Positions 19,007 to 30,053 of a stretch of 64,000 nucleotides of DNA are shown in pieces. Below the pieces are notes generated by a model that saw nothing but the letters and a program-made list of their open reading frames with translations, was not told the origin of the DNA and ran no database searches. The translations under genes and the position numbers were made by a program. The stretch is taken from assembly GCA_025728475.1 (NCBI GenBank), contig JAOBJN010000001.1:1-64000 (forward strand), given 5' to 3'. The stretch is from Candidatus Lightella neohaematopini. Lineage in GTDB: Bacteria; Pseudomonadota; Gammaproteobacteria; Enterobacterales; Enterobacteriaceae. Every line of letters begins with the position of its first letter. The first letter of the stretch is position 1.

Positions 19007-19591
19007 ATGGACAATTTTTCACAAATTAAATATAATTGTAAAAATAAAAAATTTAATATAAATAATTTAATATTAAAAAAAAGTATCTTTTTTGGTAAAT
19101 TAAAAAATAGTTTAACTAAGTTAGTTAACTGGGGATTAAGTAATTCTTTATGGCCATATAATTTTGGATTATCATGTTGTTATGTAGAAATGACTACTAC
19201 TTTTACTGCTGTTCATGATATTGCTAGATTTGGATCAGAAGTAATCCGTTCATCACCAAGACAATCTGACTTGATGGTTATAGCTGGTACTCCTTTTATA
19301 AAAATGGCACCAATAATAAAAAAGTTATATGAACAAATGTTAGAACCTAAATGGGTAATATCTATGGGAGCTTGTGCTAATTCTGGTGGTATGTATGATG
19401 TATACTCTGTAGTTCAAGGAGTAGATAAAATTATACCTGTCGATGTTTATATACCTGGTTGTCCACCTCGTCCAGAAGCATATATTCAAGCATTATTATT
19501 GTTACAAAAATCTATAAAAAATAAAAAACGCCCATTATCATGGATTGTAAATGATAAAGTAAACTATTATAAAAAATCTAATAGCATGTAA
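19007..19591 (+). CDS. nuoB: NADH-quinone oxidoreductase subunit B
   Basis: Peripheral-arm subunit that binds iron-sulfur cluster N2, the immediate donor to quinone. It has 194 residues (220 in E. coli). The tandem cysteines are in [10 protein letters not shown], with further ligands in [12 protein letters not shown] and [28 protein letters not shown] is the conserved middle block. Co-oriented with nuoA, 24 bp away. Confidence 0.97.
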   Translation: MDNFSQIKYNCKNKKFNINNLILKKSIFFGKLKNSLTKLVNWGLSNSLWPYNFGLSCCYVEMTTTFTAVHDIARFGSEVIRSSPRQSDLMVIAGTPFIKMAPIIKKLYEQMLEPKWVISMGACANSGGMYDVYSVVQGVDKIIPVDVYIPGCPPRPEAYIQALLLLQKSIKNKKRPLSWIVNDKVNYYKKSNSM

Positions 19592-19639
19592 GCTAATATT
19601 TAAATTATTGTAAAGATATTAAAGTATCATAAATTTATT

Positions 19640-21421
19640 ATGATAAAAAAATCAAAAGATAATAAAAATTATTTATTAATTGAACAATTAAAGACTTATT
19701 TATGTTTAAATAATTTAATTGTACAAAAAACTAAAATAAAATATCCAATAATATGGATAAGTCGTGATTTATTAATAAAAACAATTATTTTTTTAAAACA
19801 AAAATTAAATAAACCATACTCTATGTTATATGATCTACATGGTGTAGATGAAAGATTAAGAAAAAACACTAAAAATATACCTAAATTAGACTATACTGTA
19901 TTTTATCATTTAATTTCTATAGAAAGAAATCATGATATTATATTAAAAGTAGCCTTATCAAAAAATAATTTGTATATACCAACTATAAGTAATATATTTA
20001 TTAATGCTAATTGGTATGAACGTGAAACTTGGGAAATGTTTGGTATAAAATTTATAAATCATCCTAATTTAACTCACCTTATTATGCCTAAAAATTGGAT
20101 TGGTTATCCATTACGTAAAGATTATTTAATTAAAGCAACTGAACAAGAATATAATTATAGTAATAGTGATTACTATAATAATGTTATTATGAATAATGAA
20201 ACATCTTTTAATTCTGATACGTGGAAAATAAATACAAAAAATAATAATCAACAAAAAAATTTTACTTTTCTTAATTTAGGACCTAATCATCCATCTGTAC
20301 ATGGTGTATTCCGTTTAATTTTACAATTAAAAGGAGAACAAATTATTAATTGTATACCTGACATTGGGTACCACCATCGGGGAGCGGAAAAAATTAGTGA
20401 ATTTAAGACATGGCATAATTATATACCATATACTGATCGAATAGAATATCTTGGTGGGTGTATAAATGAAATGCCATATATATTAGCAATAGAGCAATTA
20501 GCTGGAATTAAAGTATCTGAACGTATAAAAGTAATAAGAGTAATGTTATCTGAATTATTTAGAATTAATAGTCATTTATTATATATAGGTACTTATATTC
20601 ATGATTTAGGTGGTATGACTCCAATATTTTTAATTTTTACTGATAGACAAAAAATTTATAACATTATAGAGCACATTACCGGTGCTAGAATGCATCCAGC
20701 ATGGTTTCGTATTGGTGGTTTAGCTAGTGATTTACCAAAGGGATGGCAAAAATTATTACAGGAATTAATAAATTGGTTACCTAAAAGGTTAAACAATTAT
20801 ATAAAAATTTCTGTAAATAATAGTATACTACGTAATCGTACTAAAGGAGTTGCTGCTTATAATAGCAAAGATGCTATTAATTGGGGAGTAACTGGTTCTG
20901 CTCTAAGAGCTACTGGTATTAATTTTGATATACGTAAATGTCGTCCGTATTCTGGTTACGAAAATTTTGATTTTGACGTTCCAATTGGTAATGGAATAAG
21001 TGATTGTTATAGTCGGTTAATATTAAAAATAGAAGAAATATTTCAGAGTATTAATATTTTAAAACAATGTTTAAACAATATGCCTAGTGGACCATCTAAA
21101 ATATATCACAATATAACTACTCCTATTAACAAAAGTTATACTTTAAATAATATAGAATCTTTGATAAATCATTTTATAAATGTTTCTTGGGGACCAAGAA
21201 TACTAGCTAATGAATCATTACAAATGGTTGAAGCTACTAAGGGAATAAATAGTTACTATTTAATTAGTGATGGTGGTATCATGAGTTATAGAACTAGAAT
21301 TCGTACTCCTAGTTTTCCTCATTTACAACAAATTCCTAGTGTAATTAAAGGAAGTTTCATTCCAGATTTAATTTCTTATCTTGGTAGTATAGATTTTGTA
21401 ATGTCAGATGTTGATAGATAA
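19640..21421 (+). CDS. nuoCD: NADH-quinone oxidoreductase fused subunits C and D
   Basis: The fused NuoC (about residues 1-190) and NuoD (about 205-593) form is typical of Enterobacterales and supports the taxonomic placement. The total is 593 residues (about 596-600 in E. coli). The NuoC part has [16 protein letters not shown] and YPLRKDY. The NuoD part has [37 protein letters not shown]-like [12 protein letters not shown] and the C-terminal FVMSDVDR. NuoD lines the quinone cavity together with NuoB. Confidence 0.97.
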   Translation: MIKKSKDNKNYLLIEQLKTYLCLNNLIVQKTKIKYPIIWISRDLLIKTIIFLKQKLNKPYSMLYDLHGVDERLRKNTKNIPKLDYTVFYHLISIERNHDIILKVALSKNNLYIPTISNIFINANWYERETWEMFGIKFINHPNLTHLIMPKNWIGYPLRKDYLIKATEQEYNYSNSDYYNNVIMNNETSFNSDTWKINTKNNNQQKNFTFLNLGPNHPSVHGVFRLILQLKGEQIINCIPDIGYHHRGAEKISEFKTWHNYIPYTDRIEYLGGCINEMPYILAIEQLAGIKVSERIKVIRVMLSELFRINSHLLYIGTYIHDLGGMTPIFLIFTDRQKIYNIIEHITGARMHPAWFRIGGLASDLPKGWQKLLQELINWLPKRLNNYIKISVNNSILRNRTKGVAAYNSKDAINWGVTGSALRATGINFDIRKCRPYSGYENFDFDVPIGNGISDCYSRLILKIEEIFQSINILKQCLNNMPSGPSKIYHNITTPINKSYTLNNIESLINHFINVSWGPRILANESLQMVEATKGINSYYLISDGGIMSYRTRIRTPSFPHLQQIPSVIKGSFIPDLISYLGSIDFVMSDVDR

Positions 21422-21451
21422 AATAAAATAATTTTAATATAAAATATAAAT

Positions 21452-21916
21452 ATGTTAGTGAAAGAAGAATATAGAATTATAAATCAAAAAAAGAAATTAT
21501 ATGAACATTCAAGATCGTTAGTGATTGAAGCTCTAAAGATTGCGCAGACTAAATATGGTTGGGTACCAAACAAAGAAATTGTTTATATTGCAAAGATATT
21601 AAATTTATCAATTAGTGAAATAGAATCAGTAGCAACATTTTACAGTAAAATATTCCGTAAACCAGTAGGTAAAAATATTATATATTATTGTGATAGTGTT
21701 GTATGTTATTTAAATGGTTGTAATAACATTAAAAAAAATATTGAATTAATATTAAATATTAAACTAGGTCAAACTACTAAAGATAATAAGTTTACGTTTT
21801 TACCTACTGGCTGTTTAGGAAGATGTGATCATAGTCCAATTATAATGATTAATTATGATATTTATACTAAAGTTTTAAAAAAAAGTATTATTAATATAAT
21901 AAACAAGTATTTATGA
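21452..21916 (+). CDS. nuoE: NADH-quinone oxidoreductase subunit E
   Basis: NuoE carries the [2Fe-2S] cluster N1a next to the NADH-oxidising subunit NuoF. It has 154 residues (166 in E. coli). The four ligand cysteines are in YCDSVVC and [30 protein letters not shown] is the conserved N-terminal segment. The stop overlaps the nuoF start as ATGA, implying translational coupling. Confidence 0.96.
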   Translation: MLVKEEYRIINQKKKLYEHSRSLVIEALKIAQTKYGWVPNKEIVYIAKILNLSISEIESVATFYSKIFRKPVGKNIIYYCDSVVCYLNGCNNIKKNIELILNIKLGQTTKDNKFTFLPTGCLGRCDHSPIIMINYDIYTKVLKKSIINIINKYL

Positions 21917-23193
21917 TTAATATAAAAAAAACAGAATATACACACCCGTTAACTTGGAGACTACGTAGTGATAATAAGCCAGTATGGTTATCTGAATATA
22001 TAACAAAATATGGTTATCAAGGAGCTAAAAAAGCATTAGCTATGCATAATAAAATGATAATTGATATAGTAGAACAATCTAAATTACGGGGTCGGGGAGG
22101 TAGTGGTTTTTTTACATCTTATAAGTGGTTAGCTACTTTAAAAAATACAGTAGATAGTACTGGTTATTTAATTTGTAATGCTGATGAAATGGAACCTGGT
22201 ACCTATAAAGATCGAGTATTATTAGAACAATTACCTCATTTATTAATAGAAGGAATGTTAATATCAGCTTATGCATTAAATATTAACAAGGGATATATTT
22301 TTTTACGTTGTGAATATCATAATGAATTAAATAATTTAAATTATGCAATTAATGAAGCATTAGATAATAATTTATTGGGTAAAAATATTTTAGATAGTAA
22401 TTTTAATTTTGAATTAATTACTCATAGTGGAGCTGGTCGTTATATTAGTGGAGAAGAAACTGCATTAATTAATTCTCTTGAAGGACGTAGAGCAAATCCA
22501 AGATATAAACCACCATTTCCTACTGATGTTGGATTGTGGGGAAAACCTACATGTATTAATAATGTTGAAACATTATGTAATATACCTGCAATAGTGTTAT
22601 ATGGATCTAATTGGTATAGAAGTATTTCTATAAATAATAGTAGTGATCATGGTACTAAATTAATGGGTTTTTCTGGTCATGTAAATAATCCTGGACTATG
22701 GGAAGTACCTTTCGGTATTATTGCTCGTAATTTATTAGAAGATTACGCTGAAGGAATAATAGATAATAAAAAATTAAAAGCGTGGCTACCTGGTGGTATT
22801 AGTACAGCTTTGTTATTAGATAAACATTTAGATGTACCTATGGATTTTGCTAATATATCTAATGTTGGTAGTAGATTAGGAACAGCCATGGCTATTGCTA
22901 TAGATGATAGCACTAATATTATAGAATTAGTTTGTAATATAGAAGAATTTTTTTCACGAGAATCATGTGGTTTATGCACTCCATGTCGTGAAGGACTACC
23001 ATGGATTGTAAAATTATTAAAATCAATTAGAAAATGTCAAAGTACTAAACATGATATTTTAACATTAAAACAGTTATGTTCCACTTTAATGTATGGTAAA
23101 AGTTTTTGTGCACATGCACCAGGAGCTATTGAACCATTAAGAAGTGCAATAAAATATTTTTATTCTGAATTTAAATTAGAATTAAAACAGTAG
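21913..23193 (+). CDS. nuoF: NADH-quinone oxidoreductase subunit F
   Basis: NuoF holds FMN, the NADH site and [4Fe-4S] cluster N3. It has 426 residues (445 in E. coli). Seen motifs are [11 protein letters not shown] (FMN/NADH), [46 protein letters not shown] and [12 protein letters not shown] (cluster ligands). It starts inside the last codons of nuoE. Confidence 0.97.
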   Translation: MINIKKTEYTHPLTWRLRSDNKPVWLSEYITKYGYQGAKKALAMHNKMIIDIVEQSKLRGRGGSGFFTSYKWLATLKNTVDSTGYLICNADEMEPGTYKDRVLLEQLPHLLIEGMLISAYALNINKGYIFLRCEYHNELNNLNYAINEALDNNLLGKNILDSNFNFELITHSGAGRYISGEETALINSLEGRRANPRYKPPFPTDVGLWGKPTCINNVETLCNIPAIVLYGSNWYRSISINNSSDHGTKLMGFSGHVNNPGLWEVPFGIIARNLLEDYAEGIIDNKKLKAWLPGGISTALLLDKHLDVPMDFANISNVGSRLGTAMAIAIDDSTNIIELVCNIEEFFSRESCGLCTPCREGLPWIVKLLKSIRKCQSTKHDILTLKQLCSTLMYGKSFCAHAPGAIEPLRSAIKYFYSEFKLELKQ

Positions 23194-23235
23194 ATATATT
23201 TATTATTATGTTACAATAACTATTTTAATGTATTT

Positions 23236-25896
23236 ATGGTATTAAAAATGATTACTATCAATATAGATGGAAATTACTATTCAGTTAATGAAAATAATAA
23301 TTTATTACATGTTTGTTTATCTTTAGGATTTAATATTCCGTATTTTTGTTGGCATCCTGCATTAGGTAGTATTGGGGTATGTAGACAGTGTGCTGTTAAA
23401 CAATATGATAATCAAAATGATAACATAGGTAGTGTAGTTATGTCTTGTATGACTACAATAAATAAAAATATGATTATTTCAACTAATCATCATGATATTA
23501 TTAGTTTTAGAAAAAACATTATAGAATTAATGATGACTAATCATCCTCATGATTGTCCAATTTGCGAAGAAGCTGGAAATTGTCATTTACAAAATATGAC
23601 TATATTAAATAAACATTTTATAAGAAGATATCGTTTTAATAAACGTATATATAAAAACCAATATTTAGGTCCATTTATTAATCATCATATGAATAGATGT
23701 ATTGGTTGTTATCGATGTGTAAGATTTTATTGTAATTATTCTGGAGGTAATGATTTTGGTGTTTACGGATCAGGTAATAATATATACTTTGGTCGTGTGA
23801 ATGATGGAATATTAAAAAATAGATTTTCTGGTAATTTAGTAGAAATTTGTCCAACTGGAGTATTTACTAATAAAATATATTCTAAAGTATATGCTAGAAC
23901 ATGGGATATAAATCTAACACCTAGTATATGTTTAAAATGTAGTATAGGTTGTAATATTAATATTGGTACTTATTTAGGTTCATTACGTTATATAGAAAAT
24001 CGATATAATAATAATATTAATGGTTTTTTTTTATGTGATTTAGGCCGTTTTGGTTATTCATCAAATAAGTCTTATTTTATTCGTTACCCAATACATCGTA
24101 ATATAAACAAAATATCTTCAATTGGCATTAAAGATACTATTGAATTAGTTGCTAGTTTAATAAAAAATTCTAAAAGAATTATTGGTTTAGGTTCTCCAAG
24201 AGCAAGTATGGAAAGTAATTTTGCTTTAAGTAAGTTAGTTGGCACAAATAATTTTTATTTAGGTATATCTCAAAATGAATATGAATTAATATTATTGATA
24301 CTACAAATATTAAATAATAGTGGTATTTATATACCATCTTTATCAGAAATAGAAAATTATGATGCTATTCTAATACTAGGAGAAAATATTTCAGAAACTG
24401 GAGCTAGAATGGCTTTGTCTGTTAGACAAGCAATAAATAATATATCAAATATAACTAATACAATAAATATAAAAAATTGGCATAGTGATGCAATAAAAAA
24501 TTATACTCAGGAAAGAAAAAATTTGTTATTTATTACTAATGTTGATGTAACTGATTTAGATGATATTGCAACTTGGTGTTATTATGCATCATTGGATGAT
24601 CAAGCGCGTTTTGGATTTATGTTAGCTAATGTAATAGATAATACAGCACCTAAAATTATTAATATAAGTGATAAATTAGTAAAAAAAATTCATGATATTG
24701 CTCATAGTTTAATTCATGCTAATAAAGTATTAATTATTAGTGGTACCACTACTAATAAAAATATAATTAAAGCAGCTGCAAACATTGCAATGGCATTAAA
24801 AAATAAAAAGATTAGTGTAGGTATTAATTTTATTACTAATTATGCAAATGGTCTTGGTTTATCTTTGATTAAAAATCAGGGTAGTATAGAACAAGCTTTA
24901 AATTTATTAAAACATAAAGTAGCAGATGGATTAATTATATTAGAAAATGATTTATATAGATATGTATTAAAAAATAAATTAGATAATTTACTAAATAATA
25001 TTAGTACAATAATTATATTAGACTACAAATATAACAATGTTATGAAAAAAGCTAATATTATTATACCAACTACTAGCAATATAGAAAGTAGTGGTACAGT
25101 AATTAATTATGAAGGTAGAATTCAAAAATTTTTTAAACCATATGATAGATATTTAAATAATAAAAGTTATTTATTGGATAGTTGGTATTGGTTACATAAT
25201 ATAAATAGTAAATATTTAAATAAACCAATAAAATGGAAAAATATTAATGATGTTACTAAATCATTAACTAGACATATATCTAAGTTGAATAATATTAATA
25301 TCATAGATACAAACAATAATAATTCAGAAAAACAAGAATTATTTACAAATATACCACGTAATTGTGGATATAATGCTTTAGATAATTTATGTACTAAAAA
25401 TAGTAAGTGTTTTTTTACTGACGAAGAACTTTTTAATAAACAAAAAAATATAAATAACTATGAAATAAAATATAATGATATTAATATGAATGTATTAGAC
25501 AATGAATATCATAATTATATTAATACAAGTATTAAAATTTTTGATAAAAAAATTGGAAATATGCATTATTTTAATTACATAAATAATAATAAAAAATCTA
25601 GTAAATGGTTAATTATTCCATATTGGCATATGTTTGGTAGTGAAGAAACATCACAAAAAATAAAAGTAATTAAACAAGTTACTTCATTAGCGTATATTAT
25701 AATTAGTTACGAAGATGCAAAAATACTTAGTATTAAAAATAATTCATTAGTTACTTTTACTTGTATGGGTAATAATTTTACTTTACCTGCAAAATTAAGT
25801 GATAAATTATGTTCTGGTAATGTAGGACTACCAATAGGATTACCTGGAATTCCAATATGTTTATCTGGATTAACTATTAATAATATAAAAAAATAA
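23236..25896 (+). CDS. nuoG: NADH-quinone oxidoreductase subunit G
   Basis: Large iron-sulfur subunit that carries electrons along the peripheral arm. It has 886 residues (about 908 in E. coli). The N-terminal [2Fe-2S] region has CWHPALGSIGVCRQC. Further cluster ligands occur in HPHDCPICEEAGNCHLQ, CIGCYRCVRF and the extra ICLKCSIGCN site typical of the enterobacterial protein. The molybdopterin-oxidoreductase-like domain follows, with IGLGSPRASMESNFAL and LGENISETGARMALSVRQA. A lysine/asparagine-rich stretch at about 690-800 is poorly conserved. An internal ATG at 23248 (MITINIDG) is an alternative start. Confidence 0.96.
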   Translation: MVLKMITINIDGNYYSVNENNNLLHVCLSLGFNIPYFCWHPALGSIGVCRQCAVKQYDNQNDNIGSVVMSCMTTINKNMIISTNHHDIISFRKNIIELMMTNHPHDCPICEEAGNCHLQNMTILNKHFIRRYRFNKRIYKNQYLGPFINHHMNRCIGCYRCVRFYCNYSGGNDFGVYGSGNNIYFGRVNDGILKNRFSGNLVEICPTGVFTNKIYSKVYARTWDINLTPSICLKCSIGCNINIGTYLGSLRYIENRYNNNINGFFLCDLGRFGYSSNKSYFIRYPIHRNINKISSIGIKDTIELVASLIKNSKRIIGLGSPRASMESNFALSKLVGTNNFYLGISQNEYELILLILQILNNSGIYIPSLSEIENYDAILILGENISETGARMALSVRQAINNISNITNTINIKNWHSDAIKNYTQERKNLLFITNVDVTDLDDIATWCYYASLDDQARFGFMLANVIDNTAPKIINISDKLVKKIHDIAHSLIHANKVLIISGTTTNKNIIKAAANIAMALKNKKISVGINFITNYANGLGLSLIKNQGSIEQALNLLKHKVADGLIILENDLYRYVLKNKLDNLLNNISTIIILDYKYNNVMKKANIIIPTTSNIESSGTVINYEGRIQKFFKPYDRYLNNKSYLLDSWYWLHNINSKYLNKPIKWKNINDVTKSLTRHISKLNNINIIDTNNNNSEKQELFTNIPRNCGYNALDNLCTKNSKCFFTDEELFNKQKNINNYEIKYNDINMNVLDNEYHNYINTSIKIFDKKIGNMHYFNYINNNKKSSKWLIIPYWHMFGSEETSQKIKVIKQVTSLAYIIISYEDAKILSIKNNSLVTFTCMGNNFTLPAKLSDKLCSGNVGLPIGLPGIPICLSGLTINNIKK

Positions 25897-25905
25897 TTGT
25901 GTATT

Positions 25906-26856
25906 ATGTTTAATTTAATTGATTTAATAAAACTAATAATATTATTATTAACTATAATCATAGCTGCTGCTTATATTAGTTTTATTGAAAGACGAATATT
26001 AGCATTAGTACAACACAGATATGGACCTAATAGAGTTGGTCCATATGGAATATTACAGGTAGTTGCTGATATGATTAAAATGTTATTTAAAGAAGATTGG
26101 ACACCAAAGTTTAGTAACAAATACTTATTTAACATTGCTCCAATTATGTCATTTATTTATATGTTACCAATATTTATTATTATACCGATCACAGCTAATA
26201 CATTTTTATCTAAGTTAGATATAGGTGTGCTATTATTTCTAGCTCTTTCAGGAATATCTGTTTACCCAATAATACTAGCTAGTTGGGCTAGTAATAATAA
26301 ATATGCTATATTAGGAGCTATACGAGCTGTGGCACAAGTAATTAGTTATGAAGTATTCTTAGGATTATCTATTATGGGGGTAGTAATTAAATCTAAGTCA
26401 TTTGATTTAATAAATATAGTTGAATCACAGCGACACTTATGGAACATTATACCACAATTTTTAGGATTTATTAACTTTTTTATAGCTAGCTTAGCTATTT
26501 GCCATCGTCATCCTTTTGATCATCCAGAATCAGAACAAGAATTAGTTAGTGGATATCATATTGAATATTCTGGTATAAAATTTAGTTTGTTTTTCATAGG
26601 TGAATATATTAGTATAATCGCAACATCAGCTATGATAGTAATTATTTTTCTTGGGGGGGGTTATGGACCACTATTATCTGCTTATTTATGGTTTATTATA
26701 AAACTAATATTTTGTATTATATTGTTTATTTTAGTTAGAGCATCATTACTTAGACCAAAATACGATCATATTATAACATTTAGTTGGTTAGTTTGCTTAC
26801 CAATATCTTTAATAAATTTATTAGTTACCGCGTTTATATATTTATTTAATAAATAA
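25906..26856 (+). CDS. nuoH: NADH-quinone oxidoreductase subunit H
   Basis: Membrane subunit at the junction of the two arms, forming the entrance of the quinone channel. It has 316 residues (325 in E. coli) and about eight hydrophobic helices. Conserved loops are RYGPNRVGPYG, DMIKMLFKEDW, SNNKYAILGAIRA, CHRHPFDHPESEQEL and GYHIEYSGIKF. I chose the ATG at 25906 rather than a TTG at 25897 that directly follows the nuoG stop. An unusual G8 tract at 26653-26660 encodes two glycines and part of a third. Confidence 0.96.
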   Translation: MFNLIDLIKLIILLLTIIIAAAYISFIERRILALVQHRYGPNRVGPYGILQVVADMIKMLFKEDWTPKFSNKYLFNIAPIMSFIYMLPIFIIIPITANTFLSKLDIGVLLFLALSGISVYPIILASWASNNKYAILGAIRAVAQVISYEVFLGLSIMGVVIKSKSFDLINIVESQRHLWNIIPQFLGFINFFIASLAICHRHPFDHPESEQELVSGYHIEYSGIKFSLFFIGEYISIIATSAMIVIIFLGGGYGPLLSAYLWFIIKLIFCIILFILVRASLLRPKYDHIITFSWLVCLPISLINLLVTAFIYLFNK

Positions 26857-26880
26857 GAAATAATAATTTAGGTGATGTTT

Positions 26881-27429
26881 ATGTTTATTCTAAAAAAAAT
26901 TAGAAATTTAATTATTATCATAGGTACAATAATACGTAGTATTTATTTAGTAGGATTACAAGCTTTAAATAAAAGAGAAACTATTTTGTATCCCGATAAA
27001 GCTATTTACTTATCTAATAAATTTAGAGGTAAGATAGTGTTAACAAGAAATAATGATGGAACAGAGCGTTGTGTAGCTTGTGGTTTATGTGCCGTAGTTT
27101 GTCCGGTAAATTGTATTTTTTTACAAAAAACTGAAGATGATAATGGTCGTTGGTATCCAAAGATTTTTCAGATTAATATGGCAAGATGTATATTTTGTGG
27201 TTTTTGTGAAGAAGCATGTCCTACTTTAGCTATCCAATTAACCAAAGATTTTGAGTTAAGTAGTTATAATCGAAATAATTTATTATATAAAAAACATAAT
27301 TTATTAGTTTCTAATACTGGAAAATATCATAATTATAATTTTTATCACAAATCTGGATTATTAAAAAATAAAAAATGCAATCATAAATGTAAAACTAAAC
27401 TAGTAGATACTAGAAGTTTATTACCTTAA
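26881..27429 (+). CDS. nuoI: NADH-quinone oxidoreductase subunit I
   Basis: Ferredoxin-like subunit with two [4Fe-4S] clusters (N6a, N6b). It has about 182 residues from the ATG at 26881 (180 in E. coli). Upstream in-frame starts at 26872 (GTG) and 26875 (ATG) are possible. The cluster motifs are CVACGLCAVVCPVNCI and CIFCGFCEEACP. RSIYLVGLQALNKRETILYP matches the E. coli membrane-associated N-terminus, and the protein ends RSLLP like E. coli KSLLP. Confidence 0.97.
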   Translation: MFILKKIRNLIIIIGTIIRSIYLVGLQALNKRETILYPDKAIYLSNKFRGKIVLTRNNDGTERCVACGLCAVVCPVNCIFLQKTEDDNGRWYPKIFQINMARCIFCGFCEEACPTLAIQLTKDFELSSYNRNNLLYKKHNLLVSNTGKYHNYNFYHKSGLLKNKKCNHKCKTKLVDTRSLLP

Positions 27430-27460
27430 TGGGCTTTGAGTAAAAAATATAAGGAATTAA

Positions 27461-27925
27461 ATGATATTATTATTTTACATTACTACTACACTACTAATTA
27501 TAGTTAGTATCTTAGCTATATTTACTAATAATATTATACATTCTTTACTATATTTTGCGTTATCTTTATGTTTTACGTCATGTATATTATTTTTACTAAA
27601 AATGGAATTAGCTGGAATATTAGAAATTATTTTATATGCTAATGCAATTGTTGTGTTGTTTACTATAATTATTATGTTATTTAATGAAAACTTTAATAAT
27701 TATATAGCATATAAAAGAATTATCTTATGTATGTTAATACCATTAATTATGTTAATATTGTTAATTCATATTAATAATATTAATTTTACAGAATATAAAG
27801 AGATATTATTTACTGTTCATGATATTAGTATGTTTCTTTTTCAGCATTATATATTATTAGTTGAATTAATTTCGTTACTGTTATTAACTACTATAGTATT
27901 AATATTATGTATTAATAGAAAATAA
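27461..27925 (+). CDS. nuoJ: NADH-quinone oxidoreductase subunit J
   Basis: Hydrophobic subunit between NuoH/NuoA and the antiporter-like subunits. It has 154 residues (184 in E. coli), with five predicted helices. The recognisable block is LKMELAGILEIILYANAIVVLFT, in which the central Glu-to-Tyr region of transmembrane helix 3 is conserved. The C-terminus is shortened. AAGGAAT precedes the start, a visible Shine-Dalgarno site. Confidence 0.92.
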   Translation: MILLFYITTTLLIIVSILAIFTNNIIHSLLYFALSLCFTSCILFLLKMELAGILEIILYANAIVVLFTIIIMLFNENFNNYIAYKRIILCMLIPLIMLILLIHINNINFTEYKEILFTVHDISMFLFQHYILLVELISLLLLTTIVLILCINRK

Positions 27926-27929
27926 AAAT

Positions 27930-28220
27930 ATGATTTCATTATCTTATGGATTAATTATTACATTTATTATATTTATAATAGGACTTATCGGATTAGTATT
28001 ACATCATAATATGATTTTTATGTTAATTAGTATAGAAATTATGTTAAATGCTATAGCTTTAGCATTTATAGTATTAGGTAATTACTTAGGGCAAATTGAT
28101 GGTTTTATTATGTATCTAGTAATAATTAGTATTGCTGCTGTTGATACTAGTATTAATTTATCATTAATATTAAAAGCATATCGTACATATAATATTATTA
28201 ATATTTATGATATACATTAA
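27930..28220 (+). CDS. nuoK: NADH-quinone oxidoreductase subunit K
   Basis: Three-helix subunit that contributes to the proton path. It has 96 residues (100 in E. coli) and aligns without gaps up to residue 80. The near-invariant Glu36 is present in MLISIEIMLN. The second conserved membrane acidic residue, Glu72 in E. coli, is Asp72 here (SIAAVDTSINLSL). It begins 4 bp after nuoJ. Confidence 0.96.
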   Translation: MISLSYGLIITFIIFIIGLIGLVLHHNMIFMLISIEIMLNAIALAFIVLGNYLGQIDGFIMYLVIISIAAVDTSINLSLILKAYRTYNIINIYDIH

Positions 28221-28228
28221 GGATTTGT

Positions 28229-30028
28229 ATGAACTTATTATATTTATTAATATTATTTCCGTTTATAGGATACTTATTGTTTTGTTGCATTAATAAAAAT
28301 AATTATTTATCAATAAATTTAATTAATTTCTTCATTATTGGATTATCAATAGTAACTATTATAATAATTACTATTTATTATAGTAATAATACTGTGATAA
28401 TGAAACAGACGTTATGGAAATTGCTTTTACCTAAAGTAACACTAACATATTCATTATATTTAGATCAATTATCATTAGTAATGTCTTGGTTAACTATAGG
28501 AATAGGATCATTAATTAATGTATATTCATTATGGTATATGAATAAAAAAGATGGTTACTCAAGATTTTTTGCTTACATTAATTTATTTATTACTAGTATG
28601 TTAATAGTAATATTAGCAGATAATTTATTTTTTATGTTTTTTGGATGGGAATTAGTTAGTTTTTGTAGTTATTTATTGATAGGATTTTATTATCGTGTAG
28701 ATAATAATTATTATTCTGCTATGAAATCTTTTATTATGAACCGATTTAGTGATATATTTTTAATGATAGCAATATTTTTAATTTATTATGAATTTAATAG
28801 TTTAAATTTTAACGATATTGATAATAATTTAAATTATTATCATAATAAAACTATTTTATCACTAATTACATATATGATAACTATTGGAATCATTGGTAAA
28901 TCAGCACAATTTCCATTGTATTCATGGCTAAAAGATGCAATGGTAGGACCAACCCCAGTATCAGCTTTAATTCACTCTACTACTATGGTAACTATTGGAA
29001 TATATTTAGTTATTCGTATTCATAAAATTTTTATACTTACACCAACTACGTTATTGTTTATGCAATGTATAGGAGTTATAACAATAATCATAGCTAGTTT
29101 ATCAGCACTATTACAAAATAATATTAAAAAAATATTAGCATATTCTACTGTTAGTCAAATTAGTTATATGTTAATAACATTAAGTATTGGTGCTTGGAAC
29201 GCATCTTTATATTATTTAATTATACATGCATTTTGTAAATCATTATTATTTCTTTCTGCTGGTGTATTAATTAATGTTTTTAATGAACAACATATATTTA
29301 AATTATCTTCAATAAAAAAATTACCTATTATACCATATATAGGTTTTTTAATTGGAGGAAGTTCTTTATCAGCATTTCCAATTATTACAGCTGGTTTTTA
29401 TTCCAAAAGTAACATACTTAATCATATCTTAACTAATAATAATTATTATTTACTTTGTATTATGATATTTAGTACTATAATAACTACAATGTATATTTTT
29501 CGTGTTATACTAACTTTATATAATAAAGTTAGTGTTGAATTTAGGATATTAAATAATTTTAATATCTATCGTGACATACCAATTATTATATTAATTATAT
29601 TAGCTACTGCTATTGGAGCAATAATAGTTTCTCATAGAATTAATATTATTGATTATGATAATTCTATTAATCATATATTATTAGAATTAGTTTTTATCAT
29701 TATTAATATCATTAGCCTTATTATATCTATTATAATTTGGCATAATCGAATATTACTTATCAATAATAATTACTATTATTTACGTATAAAATACTTATTA
29801 TTATACGGATTAGATCAATTATATAAAAATACCATTGTAAAATTTTATTATTTAATTACTAGTCAATTAAGATCTGATCCGTTAGTAAAATTAATTAATT
29901 TTGTTATTTTTATGTTAAAATACACTAGTAGTATTGTACTATATACTGAAACTAATGTATTACATTGGTATATAAATAGTATCCTAATAGGATTAGTTGC
30001 AATATTATCTATATATATTATCGTATAA
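28229..30028 (+). CDS. nuoL: NADH-quinone oxidoreductase subunit L
   Basis: Distal antiporter-like proton-pumping subunit with the long lateral helix. It has 599 residues (613 in E. coli). Key charged residues are in place: Glu in FFGWELVSFCSYLLIG, Asp in MNRFSDIFLM and Lys in GKSAQFPLYSW, followed by DAMVGPTPVSALIHSTTM. KKILAYSTVSQISYM and HAFCKSLLFLSAGV are also conserved. It is preceded by TTAAGGA, a visible Shine-Dalgarno site. Confidence 0.97.
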   Translation: MNLLYLLILFPFIGYLLFCCINKNNYLSINLINFFIIGLSIVTIIIITIYYSNNTVIMKQTLWKLLLPKVTLTYSLYLDQLSLVMSWLTIGIGSLINVYSLWYMNKKDGYSRFFAYINLFITSMLIVILADNLFFMFFGWELVSFCSYLLIGFYYRVDNNYYSAMKSFIMNRFSDIFLMIAIFLIYYEFNSLNFNDIDNNLNYYHNKTILSLITYMITIGIIGKSAQFPLYSWLKDAMVGPTPVSALIHSTTMVTIGIYLVIRIHKIFILTPTTLLFMQCIGVITIIIASLSALLQNNIKKILAYSTVSQISYMLITLSIGAWNASLYYLIIHAFCKSLLFLSAGVLINVFNEQHIFKLSSIKKLPIIPYIGFLIGGSSLSAFPIITAGFYSKSNILNHILTNNNYYLLCIMIFSTIITTMYIFRVILTLYNKVSVEFRILNNFNIYRDIPIIILIILATAIGAIIVSHRINIIDYDNSINHILLELVFIIINIISLIISIIIWHNRILLINNNYYYLRIKYLLLYGLDQLYKNTIVKFYYLITSQLRSDPLVKLINFVIFMLKYTSSIVLYTETNVLHWYINSILIGLVAILSIYIIV

Positions 30029-30053
30029 TATTATACTTTTAAGATCACTTATT

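Noticed and set aside
25707..25961. 84-residue ORF on the minus strand across the nuoG/nuoH junction
   Set aside because: Antisense shadow of two clear genes.
29997..30053. N-terminal extension of nuoM overlapping nuoL
   Set aside because: The ATG at 30054 gives the conserved family start; the extension matches nothing.
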